A stretch of DNA of 15,627 nucleotides from Rhizobium sp. Q54 (GTDB taxonomy: Bacteria > Pseudomonadota > Alphaproteobacteria > Rickettsiales > UBA1997). The notes under the pieces are model-generated. The model saw only the letters and a list, made by a program, of their open reading frames with translations, was not told where the DNA came from and made no database searches. A program made the translations under genes and the position numbers. Positions 6,117 to 13,105 of the stretch are shown here, in pieces (position 1 is the first letter of the stretch; each line of letters begins with the position of its first letter). The DNA lies in contig CAMBES010000012.1 of assembly GCA_945865855.1 (NCBI GenBank), forward strand, positions 1-15,627, written 5' to 3'.

Positions 6117-7577
6117 ATGAGTAAAGCAAAAACTTTCCCCCCTGAGGCTTTTTCGTCTGCAACAGATTCTGCAAAGGCTTCAGCCATTCTCGAAAGAATC
6201 AAGAATGACGACATTAAATTTGTTGATTTTCGCTTCTCTGATTTTTCTGGTAAATGGCTGCATATTTCTCACTGCGCAGATGCAGTTGGTGAAGAAGAGC
6301 TAGTTAAAGGAGTCGCTTTCGACGGCTCATCAGTAGGCGCTTGGAAAGAAATTAACGAGTCAGACATTATCATGCTACCACAACTTGATTCTGCTTTTCT
6401 TGATCCATTCACAACTCATTCAACTCTTGTTTTGATTTGTGATGTTTTCGAGCCAACAACTAATTCTCGCTACGACCGCGACCCACGCAACACTGCAAAA
6501 AAAGCTGAAGAATATTTGCGAGAAAGCGGAATTGGCGATGTCGCTTATTTTGGTCCGGAACCAGAATTTTTTGTATTTGACGATGTTCGTTACCAAACCG
6601 GTACTCACGGAAATTCTTACTCAATTGACTCCGAAGAATCTCCGCATAATTCAGGCAAAGTAATTGAAGGTGGAAACCTTGGTCGCAGATCTCAAATCAA
6701 AGGCGCTTATTTCGATTCAACCCCTCTTGATTCTGGGCAAGATCTGCGTTCTGAAATTGTCGAAACCATGCGCGCAGTTGGTCTAACTCCACTATTGCAT
6801 CATCATGAAGTTGCAAATTCACAATTCGAAATCGGTTTCAAATATGACACCTTAACGAGCACTGCAGACAATATTCAAAAATTCAAATATGTTGTTCATA
6901 ATGTTTGCCAAGCTTATGGCAAAACTGCGACCTTCATGCCAAAACCAATCTTCGCCGATAACGGTTCTGGAATGCACGTTCACCAATCAATCTGGAGAAA
7001 TGGTGAAAATCTTTTCCAAGGAAATGATCATGCGAACTTGTCTGAATTAGCTTTGTTTTACATTGGCGGAATCATCAAGCATGCAAAAGCAATCAATGCT
7101 TTTTCTAACGCTACAACGAACAGCTACAAGCGCTTGGTTCCTGGTTACGAAGCCCCAGTTCTTTTGGCTTACTCAGCAAAAAATCGTTCAGCTTCAATTC
7201 GCATCCCGCACGTTACTAACGAAAAAGCGCGTAGAATTGAAACTCGTTTTCCAGATCCTGCATCTAATCCTTACCTAACTTGCGCCGCTCTGCTTATGGC
7301 CGGACTTGATGGGGTGAAGAATAAAATTCACCCAGGTGAGCCAAGAAATAAAGATCTTTACCATCTTCCAGAAAAAGAATTGAAGAAGATTCCAACAGTT
7401 TCTCGCTCGCTTCGCGATGCATTAATTGCGCTTGATAAAGATCGCGAATTCTTGCTTGCCGGTAACGTCTTCACCAACGATCAAATTGACGCTTACATCT
7501 CCTTGAAAATGAAAGAAGTTGAGCGTTACGAACAAATGCCACATCCGGTGGAATTCGAAATGTATTACAATAACTAA
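6117..7577 (+). CDS. glnA: Glutamine synthetase type I
   Basis: Condenses ammonium and glutamate to glutamine using ATP; a cytosolic dodecamer in this family. The 486 residues carry the type I signatures: FDGSSVGAWKEINESD (68-83), GPEPEFFVFDD (146-156, metal-binding E147 and E149), HHHEVANSQFE (228-238, E231 and E238), GSGMHVHQS (283-291, H287), NRSASIRIP (356-364) and RRIETRFPDP (372-381). Tyr415 in DLYHLP sits where the adenylylation tyrosine of regulated type I enzymes lies, so control by GlnE-type adenylylation is possible. Oddities: about 18 extra amino-terminal residues compared with E. coli GlnA, with no alternative ATG before residue 86, and Phe237 where the family usually has His or Asn before the catalytic Glu. 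glnB, a frequent alphaproteobacterial neighbour, is absent. A weak AGG lies 10 nt before the ATG. Its product feeds the CarA amidotransferase encoded next. Confidence 0.96.
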   Translation: MSKAKTFPPEAFSSATDSAKASAILERIKNDDIKFVDFRFSDFSGKWLHISHCADAVGEEELVKGVAFDGSSVGAWKEINESDIIMLPQLDSAFLDPFTTHSTLVLICDVFEPTTNSRYDRDPRNTAKKAEEYLRESGIGDVAYFGPEPEFFVFDDVRYQTGTHGNSYSIDSEESPHNSGKVIEGGNLGRRSQIKGAYFDSTPLDSGQDLRSEIVETMRAVGLTPLLHHHEVANSQFEIGFKYDTLTSTADNIQKFKYVVHNVCQAYGKTATFMPKPIFADNGSGMHVHQSIWRNGENLFQGNDHANLSELALFYIGGIIKHAKAINAFSNATTNSYKRLVPGYEAPVLLAYSAKNRSASIRIPHVTNEKARRIETRFPDPASNPYLTCAALLMAGLDGVKNKIHPGEPRNKDLYHLPEKELKKIPTVSRSLRDALIALDKDREFLLAGNVFTNDQIDAYISLKMKEVERYEQMPHPVEFEMYYNN

Positions 7578-7583
7578 ATTTAA

Positions 7584-7621
7584 TTGAGGCCATGCTTTAG
7601 CTTTTTGAAGCATGGCCTCAA
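7584..7621. terminator. Perfect 14-bp hairpin after glnA, terminator-like but without U-tract
   Basis: TTGAGGCCATGCTT (7584-7597) and AAGCATGGCCTCAA (7608-7621) are exact reverse complements around a 10-nt loop. It begins 7 nt after the glnA stop. On the plus strand it is followed by ACGCCTCC, not by U residues; on the minus strand AATTAAATTT follows. It could be a U-less terminator, an mRNA 3'-end stabiliser, or a leader structure controlling carA, which starts 46 nt later. The structure is certain; the function is not. Confidence 0.6.
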
Positions 7622-7666
7622 ACGCCTCCTTAGAAAAGCTCAGGGCGGCTCATTCAAACTCCTAAA

Positions 7667-8839
7667 ATGAAGATCAAATCTAATAAGAATCTAAACACTG
7701 TCCTCTGCTTTGCAGATGGCAGTTTTTTTTTGGGCAAAGGAATCGGCAAGAAAGGTGAGACAATCGGAGAAATTTGTTTCAACACCTCAATCACCGGCTA
7801 CCAAGAAATTTTAACTGACCCATCTTACGCTGGGCAAATCATTAATTTCACCTTTCCGCATATTGGTAATGTTGGTTGTAATATTGATGATGCTGAAGCG
7901 CAAAAAGTTTTCGCTTGCGGTTTAATAGTTCGTGAAGACATCACTCTTGATTCAAATTTTCGCAGCAAAGGCTCGCTAAATTCTTGGTTAGTAAAAAATA
8001 AACTAATTGGAATTTGCGGTGTTGATACTCGTGCAATCACTCGTCACATCAGAACAAAAGGCGCAGGAAATGTGATCATTTCTTACTTCCCCGAAGGCAA
8101 AGAAATCGATACAAAAAAACTCGCAAACAAAATTAAAAAACTTCCCGACCTAAGTGGGGCAGAGCTTTGCTCAACTGTCTCAACAAAAAAATCCTACGCC
8201 TGGAAAACAAAAACCATTCCTTTTGCCAAGATTGAAACGCAAAAATTTTCTCACGGCTACAAAGCCGTAGTGATCGATTATGGAGTTAAAGAAAATATTT
8301 TAAATTGCCTCGCAGATCACGGATTCAAGGTTGTTGTTCTGCCAGCAAAATCATCTTTTGCGGACATCATGAAGCATAAACCGGACGGAGTATTTTTGTC
8401 TAACGGGCCCGGAGATCCTGAAGCGACTGGAAAATACGCGGTGCCAGTAATCAAAAAAATTCTTGAAAATAAATTACCAATTTTTGGAATTTGTATGGGG
8501 CATCAACTGCTCTCGATTGCGGCAGGGCTTAAGACGATAAAGATGTTTCAAGGTCATCGTGGTGCTAATCATCCAGTAAAAAATTTACTGACCGGCGTGG
8601 TTGAAATCACCAGTCAAAATCACGGCTTCTGCGTCTCGGATAAAAAAATTCCTCAAGAAATTTTAGCTAATGTTGAGGTGACTCATATTTCACTTTTTGA
8701 CAAAACAATCGAAGGAATTCGTTTAAAAAATTCTCCAGCTTTTTCTGTGCAATATCATCCAGAAAGCTCTCCTGGGCCACATGATAGCAGATATCTTTTT
8801 AAGCAATTCATTGAACTGATTAAAAAATCAAAAATCTAA
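7667..8839 (+). CDS. carA: Carbamoyl-phosphate synthase small subunit (glutaminase)
   Basis: Hydrolyses glutamine and passes ammonia through a tunnel to CarB for carbamoyl phosphate, the precursor of arginine and pyrimidines. The 390 residues show the amino-terminal CPSase_sm_chain domain (about 8-140; FADGSFFLG, FNTSITGYQEILTDPSY, GVDTRAITRHIR). A class I glutamine amidotransferase domain follows (about 198-385; DYGVKENI, SNGPGDPE). The catalytic triad is C276 (GICMGHQ), H364 and E366 (HPES). GHRGANHPV (296-304) is a family signature. Length is normal. carB follows after 87 nt on the same strand. The 89-nt gap from glnA contains a strong hairpin. No Shine-Dalgarno lies before the ATG (CTCCTAAAATG); this start gives the expected family amino terminus. 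No arginine or pyrimidine regulatory leader is recognised beyond the hairpin. Confidence 0.96.
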   Translation: MKIKSNKNLNTVLCFADGSFFLGKGIGKKGETIGEICFNTSITGYQEILTDPSYAGQIINFTFPHIGNVGCNIDDAEAQKVFACGLIVREDITLDSNFRSKGSLNSWLVKNKLIGICGVDTRAITRHIRTKGAGNVIISYFPEGKEIDTKKLANKIKKLPDLSGAELCSTVSTKKSYAWKTKTIPFAKIETQKFSHGYKAVVIDYGVKENILNCLADHGFKVVVLPAKSSFADIMKHKPDGVFLSNGPGDPEATGKYAVPVIKKILENKLPIFGICMGHQLLSIAAGLKTIKMFQGHRGANHPVKNLLTGVVEITSQNHGFCVSDKKIPQEILANVEVTHISLFDKTIEGIRLKNSPAFSVQYHPESSPGPHDSRYLFKQFIELIKKSKI

Positions 8840-8843
8840 AAAC

Positions 8844-8914
8844 CGTCATTGTGAGAGTAGCGAAGAAATTCAGAGTAAGTGAATTGCCGCTTAGCTACTC
8901 TCTCTGCAATGATG
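8844..8914. repeat. Dispersed palindromic repeat between carA and carB
   Basis: The left arm starts CGTCATTGTGAGAGTAGC (8844-8861) and runs to AATTCA (8872). The loop is GAGTAAG (8873-8879). The right arm runs from TGAATT (8880) through GCTACTCTC to GCAATGATG (8914). The arms match when a few small gaps are allowed. It shares the exact 12-mer CGTCATTGTGAG with the element at 5021. It would form a stable hairpin in the carAB mRNA ending just before the carB start, where it could influence stability or carB translation. A stop codon in the carB frame at 8876-8878 shows the element is not part of the protein. Confidence 0.7.
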
Positions 8915-8926
8915 AAATGTAAAAAA

Positions 8927-11900
8927 ATGCCAAAAATAAACGTTAAATCAATTCTAGTAATCGGCTCTGGTCCGATAGTCATCGGGCAAGCTTGCGAATT
9001 TGATTATTCCGGAACGCAAGCCTGCAAAGTCTTGAAGGAAGAGGGTTACCGAGTTATTTTGGTGAACTCAAATCCCGCCACGATCATGACTGATCACAAA
9101 ATGGCTGATGCGACTTACATCGAACCGATTACTCCAGAAGCGGTTGAAAAAATTATTGCAAAAGAAAGGCCAGAAGCAGTTCTGCCAACTGTTGGCGGGC
9201 AAACTGCGCTTAACTGCGCACTGGCTTTGCATAAAAATGGCGTGCTCAAAAAATATGGCGTGAAAATGCTTGGTGCAGATCCAGAGGCGATCGAGAAAGC
9301 TGAAGATAGAAAAAAATTTAACGTCGCAATGGAGAAAATTGGTCTCGAAGTGGCGAGAAATACCGTTGTTGATTCAATGGAAGATGCGATGAAGGCGCTG
9401 AAAAAAGTTGGTCTGCCGGCAATTATTCGTCCTTCCTTTACCCTTGGTGGATCTGGCGGCGGCATTGCTAACACGGTAGAAGAATTTAAAGAAATTGTAG
9501 CCTACGGACTAGATATTTCTCCAACACATGAAGTGTTAATTGATGAATCACTTCTTGGTTGGAAAGAATATGAAATGGAAGTAATCCGCGATCGTAAAGA
9601 CAATGCGATCATTGTTTGCTCTATTGAAAATGTTGATCCAATGGGTGTTCACACCGGTGATTCAATCACCGTTGCGCCGGCATTAACTTTGACCGACAAA
9701 GAATATCAAAAAATGCGTAATGCTTCAATTGCCGTCTTGCGCGAAATTGGAGTTGAAACCGGTGGCTCAAATGTACAATTCGCTGTTAATCCAAAAGATG
9801 GCCGTTTAGTTGTAATCGAAATGAACCCACGCGTGTCGCGCTCTTCGGCCCTTGCTTCAAAAGCGACGGGATTCCCAATCGCCAAAATTGCGGCGAAATT
9901 AGCAGTTGGATACACGCTTGACGAAATTCAAAACGACATCACCAAAGTTACTCCCGCTTCATTCGAACCAACAATCGATTATGTTGTAACGAAAATTCCT
10001 CGCTTCACTTTCGAAAAATTTAATGAATCAAAACCAACTCTCTCGAGTGCAATGCGCTCAGTTGGCGAAGCAATGGCTATGGGGCGTAATTTTGCAGAAT
10101 CAATGCAAAAAGCTCTGTGTTCTCTTGAGATTGGCTTAACGGGATTTAACGCGCCACCAATTGATGGCTTTGCTGAAAAAAATACTTTGGCGCAAAATCA
10201 AAAAGCGATCAAAAAATCTTTGCCGGATTTAGTTCCAGACCGCGTACTTCGTATCGCGCAGGCATTGCGTTACAAAGTTTCTGTCGAAGAAATTTGCAAA
10301 ATTACCAGCTTTGATCCGTGGTTTGTGCGCGAAATTAAAAAGATAATCGACGCAGAATCTGTGTTGATTAAAAAAGGTTTGCCAAAAGATAAATTTGGAA
10401 TTTTACAGCTGAAAAAACTCGGATTTTCTGATGAAAGAATTGCTGAATTAACTAAGAAAAAAACCGCCGACATTCGCAAGTTGCGTGAAAAATTAAATGT
10501 GCGTCCAGTTTACAAAACCGTAGACACTTGCTCAGCAGAATTTGAGTCGGCGACGCCTTACATGTATTCTTGTTACGAAGGCGATGGCATCAATGAACCA
10601 GAGTGCGAATCGAATCCGACCAACAAGAAAAAAGTGGTTATTTTGGGTGGCGGTCCAAATCGAATCGGGCAGGGGATCGAGTTTGATTACGCCTGTGTTC
10701 ATGCTGCAATGACGCTCTCGGAAGCTGGTTACGAAACGATTATGATTAACTGTAATCCAGAAACCGTTTCGACAGATTACGATACTTCTGATCGCCTCTA
10801 TTTCGAGCCAATGACCCCGGAACATGTCATTGAAGTAATTCGTAAAGAACAAACGAACGGAAAGTTAGTTGGCGTGATTGTGCAATTTGGCGGACAAACC
10901 GCTCTTAAACTTGCGCGTCATCTTAACGCTGCAGGTATTCCAATCATTGGCACCAGCTATGATAAAATTGATCTAGCTGAAGATCGCGAACGCTTCCAAA
11001 GATTGCTTCAAGAAATTAATTTAGTGCAGCCAGAAAATACGATTTGCCACAAACTTTCTGAAATTGAAGGTGCTGTAAAAAAAGTAGGTTATCCGGTGGT
11101 GCTGCGTCCAAGTAACGTTCTTGGTGGTCGTGCAATGGAAATTATTTACAACAAAACCAATCTCGACAAATACATTAAAGTTCACGGACGTTTCATTTTA
11201 GATGGTCCAATTTTGGTCGATAAATTTTTGGATGATGCAGTTGAGATTGACGTTGACGCTCTTTGCGACGGTAAAGATGTCTTTGTTGCCGGCATCATGC
11301 AGCACATCGAAGAAGCAGGAATTCACTCGGGTGATTCTGCTTGCTCACTTCCTCCTTATTCACTTTCAGAAAAAATGATTGCCGAGGTTAAGGCTGCAAC
11401 AATCAAGCTCGCACGAGCTATTGATGTTGTTGGTTTGATGAATGTGCAATTCGCAGTGAAAGCAGAAAAACTCTACATCATCGAAGTAAACCCGCGCGCT
11501 TCACGAACTGTTCCATTCGTTGCAAAAGCTACAGGCATCAATATCGCTAACATTGCCTCGCTTTTGATGGTCGGTAAAAAACTTTCTGAATTCAAATTGG
11601 AAAAGGCAAAAAATTACAGCAAAGATTACTTCGCAGTAAAAGAAGTTGTTTTGCCATTTGCCCGCTTCGCCAACGTGGATACGCTGCTCGGGCCGGAAAT
11701 GAAATCGACTGGTGAGGTGATGGGAATCGACAAAACTTTCGAACTAGCATTCTTTAAATCACAACTTGCCGCAGGAAATAAATTCAAAATTTCTAAAGGT
11801 AATGTGCTGATTTCTGTAGAGCCGCAAAGCAAAAATTCTGAGCTTGTTCAAATCATTAAGAAGTTTCAGAAGAAAGAATTTGGAATTTATGCTACCTCTG

Positions 11901-12193
11901 GAACCTCATCATTCCTGACCGAGAATGGAATCAAAAATGTTAAAACGGTTAATAAAGAACAAGATTCTGGCTATACCGTAATCGATTTAATCAAAGACAA
12001 AAAAATCGATGTGGTAATTAATACCAGCTTCGGATCTGAGTCTGCCATTCGCAGCTTTGGCATGCGTCGCGCGGCTTTAATGAATCGTGTTTTCTACATC
12101 ACTACAATTTCTGCGGCGAAATGTTTTGTTGACTCGATTCAAAAGCTTAAAGACGAAAAAGATTTCGACGTTTTTGCGATTCAAAAATTATAA
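8927..12193 (+). CDS. carB: Carbamoyl-phosphate synthase large subunit
   Basis: Uses two ATP, bicarbonate and ammonia delivered by CarA to make carbamoyl phosphate. The 1088 residues from the ATG at 8927 (MPKINVKSILVIGSGP) match the usual length of about 1070-1100. The first synthetase half (about 1-400) has GPIVIGQACEFDYSG and the ATP-grasp metal motif with E298 and N300 (EMNPRVSRSS). An oligomerisation region spans about 400-560. The second half, starting at GGGPNRIGQGIEFDY (about 573-587), has E853 and N855 (EVNPRASRTVPF). A C-terminal MGS-like allosteric domain (about 955-1088) contains ATSGTSSFL and VINTSFGS, the region that binds UMP/ornithine-type effectors in E. coli. Earlier in-frame starts (GTG 8879, ATG 8909 and 8912) fall inside the upstream repeat and would add unconserved residues. 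No Shine-Dalgarno precedes the chosen ATG, only an A-run. It forms an operon with carA. Confidence 0.96.
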   Translation: MPKINVKSILVIGSGPIVIGQACEFDYSGTQACKVLKEEGYRVILVNSNPATIMTDHKMADATYIEPITPEAVEKIIAKERPEAVLPTVGGQTALNCALALHKNGVLKKYGVKMLGADPEAIEKAEDRKKFNVAMEKIGLEVARNTVVDSMEDAMKALKKVGLPAIIRPSFTLGGSGGGIANTVEEFKEIVAYGLDISPTHEVLIDESLLGWKEYEMEVIRDRKDNAIIVCSIENVDPMGVHTGDSITVAPALTLTDKEYQKMRNASIAVLREIGVETGGSNVQFAVNPKDGRLVVIEMNPRVSRSSALASKATGFPIAKIAAKLAVGYTLDEIQNDITKVTPASFEPTIDYVVTKIPRFTFEKFNESKPTLSSAMRSVGEAMAMGRNFAESMQKALCSLEIGLTGFNAPPIDGFAEKNTLAQNQKAIKKSLPDLVPDRVLRIAQALRYKVSVEEICKITSFDPWFVREIKKIIDAESVLIKKGLPKDKFGILQLKKLGFSDERIAELTKKKTADIRKLREKLNVRPVYKTVDTCSAEFESATPYMYSCYEGDGINEPECESNPTNKKKVVILGGGPNRIGQGIEFDYACVHAAMTLSEAGYETIMINCNPETVSTDYDTSDRLYFEPMTPEHVIEVIRKEQTNGKLVGVIVQFGGQTALKLARHLNAAGIPIIGTSYDKIDLAEDRERFQRLLQEINLVQPENTICHKLSEIEGAVKKVGYPVVLRPSNVLGGRAMEIIYNKTNLDKYIKVHGRFILDGPILVDKFLDDAVEIDVDALCDGKDVFVAGIMQHIEEAGIHSGDSACSLPPYSLSEKMIAEVKAATIKLARAIDVVGLMNVQFAVKAEKLYIIEVNPRASRTVPFVAKATGINIANIASLLMVGKKLSEFKLEKAKNYSKDYFAVKEVVLPFARFANVDTLLGPEMKSTGEVMGIDKTFELAFFKSQLAAGNKFKISKGNVLISVEPQSKNSELVQIIKKFQKKEFGIYATSGTSSFLTENGIKNVKTVNKEQDSGYTVIDLIKDKKIDVVINTSFGSESAIRSFGMRRAALMNRVFYITTISAAKCFVDSIQKLKDEKDFDVFAIQKL

Positions 12194-12202
12194 GAGCCTT
12201 CC

Positions 12203-12230
12203 TTGACAACGTGAGATGCGAAAATAATTT
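12203..12230 (+). promoter_or_regulatory. Likely sigma70-type promoter for tRNA-His (and timA-acnA)
   Basis: A perfect -35 TTGACA (12203-12208) and TAATTT (12225-12230), separated by 16 bp, start 10 nt after the carB stop. The predicted start near 12237 lies about 50 nt before the tRNA. It is the best promoter match in the window, and no other good one is visible before timA. It is consistent with one unit covering tRNA-His, timA and acnA. Confidence 0.5.
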
Positions 12231-12285
12231 CATCGGAACTTCAACACATCTCGGCATTTGAGAGGGTTTTTGTTGTAAATCTTTT

Positions 12286-12363
12286 GGCAGGCGTAGCTCA
12301 GTTGGTTAGAGCGCCAGGTTGTGGTTCTGGAGGTCGCGGGTTCGATCCCCGTCGCTTGCCCCA
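12286..12363 (+). tRNA. tRNA-His (GTG anticodon), CCA encoded
   Basis: A full cloverleaf folds by eye. The eight-pair acceptor is GGCAGGCG/CGCTTGCC, with G(-1) at 12286 opposite C73. The D arm is GCTC/GAGC, the anticodon stem CCAGG/TCTGG with anticodon GTG at 12321-12323, and the T arm GCGGG-TTCGATC-CCCGT. The genome-encoded CCA is at 12361-12363. The extra G(-1):C73 pair is the histidine identity element read by canonical HisRS. Its presence places the organism outside the alphaproteobacterial groups reported to have lost it. The timA start codon lies only 45 nt downstream, so the tRNA may be cut from a longer transcript. Confidence 0.97.
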
Positions 12364-12408
12364 TGTCTCTCGGTTTCGATCGAGAAACACACAGTTATTA
12401 TAAAATTC

Positions 12409-13104
12409 ATGGATATTCTCTTCTTCGCCGCTTTGGCTTTTTTTATTTTTTTTAAACTCAGCAAACAGTTTGGAAAAATTGACGAAGAAGAAAAAAAACA
12501 AATTGAAGAAAAGTTGGCGCAGATGCGTTCAGTGCAGGAGCAGATCGTCGCACAAGTGAAGCAACAGGAAAAAGTTGCTAATGAAAAAATAGTTGGTTCG
12601 AGCTCTACTTCACTAGAAAATAAAGAAGAAGAAAAAATTTTAGCCGAGCTCGACAGCCCTACAAAAGAAAATCTCATTTCTATTTTACAGCTCTGCAACA
12701 TCACAGCAGAATTTTTTGTTTCTGGGGCGAAATATGCTTTTGAAATGGTGCTTAAAGCCTTTGTTAGCGGAGATTCAGCAACATTAAAATTTTTACTCGC
12801 TGAAAATATTTTTACCGGATTTGAAGCGGTAATAAATAAGCGCAAAGCCGAAGAAAAAACAATTACGACTAACCTAATTTCAATCAAAGAAGTTAAAATT
12901 CTTTCCGCAGTAATCTTAGAAAATACAGCTTCGATTGTGGTTAAATTTGTCTCAAAACAAATCAACTACGTCATAGATAAAGACGGAAATATTATTACTG
13001 GTAGAAAAGATGAAATTAGCGAAGTAACTGATATCTGGACATTCAAACGCGATGTCACTTCAGCCAATCCAAACTGGTTAATCTCCGCAACTAACTCTGA
13101 CTAA
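12409..13104 (+). CDS. timA: Tim44-domain membrane-anchored adaptor (TimA-like)
   Basis: Membrane-anchored protein with a Tim44-like domain; bacterial homologues of the mitochondrial import component Tim44 are thought to act as adaptors at the inner membrane. Client and exact role are not known to me. The 231 residues open with a hydrophobic segment (about 2-16, MDILFFAALAFFIFF). A long charged, probably coiled-coil stretch (about 24-82, rich in Glu, Lys and Gln) follows. The Tim44 domain spans about 100-228, with FVSGAKYAFEMVLKAF (103-118), FVSKQINYV and the conserved end EVTDIWTFKRD and NPNWLISAT (221-229). The start at 12409 is chosen because it gives the expected amino-terminal anchor; the frame stays open upstream into the tRNA, which cannot be coding. 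No Shine-Dalgarno is seen. acnA starts 1 nt after the stop, so the two are probably co-translated. Family confident, symbol tentative. Confidence 0.85.
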   Translation: MDILFFAALAFFIFFKLSKQFGKIDEEEKKQIEEKLAQMRSVQEQIVAQVKQQEKVANEKIVGSSSTSLENKEEEKILAELDSPTKENLISILQLCNITAEFFVSGAKYAFEMVLKAFVSGDSATLKFLLAENIFTGFEAVINKRKAEEKTITTNLISIKEVKILSAVILENTASIVVKFVSKQINYVIDKDGNIITGRKDEISEVTDIWTFKRDVTSANPNWLISATNSD

Positions 13105-13105
13105 A

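Noticed and set aside
8879..8926. GTG 8879 or ATG 8909/8912 as the carB start
   Set aside because: These codons lie in the palindromic repeat and add unconserved residues. ATG 8927 gives the family-typical MPK amino terminus.
12250..12275. TCTC/GAGA stem followed by GGGTTTTT as a carB terminator
   Set aside because: The stem is four pairs, too weak. It also lies between the probable promoter and the tRNA, where a strong terminator would block the tRNA.
12368..12388. Small hairpin (TCTCG/CGAGA or GTTTC/GAAAC) after tRNA-His as a terminator
   Set aside because: The stem is only 5 bp with alternative pairings and no U-tract follows.
12319..12408. Upstream in-frame extension of timA starting inside the tRNA
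   Set aside because: The frame is open but overlaps the mature tRNA-His. The residues it would add are unlike the TimA family, whose amino terminus begins with the membrane anchor at 12409.
12306..12965. Open frame of 219 codons on the minus strand opposite timA
   Set aside because: It is antisense to a recognisable Tim44-domain gene, has serine/phenylalanine-rich low-complexity composition, overlaps the tRNA and shows no family motif.
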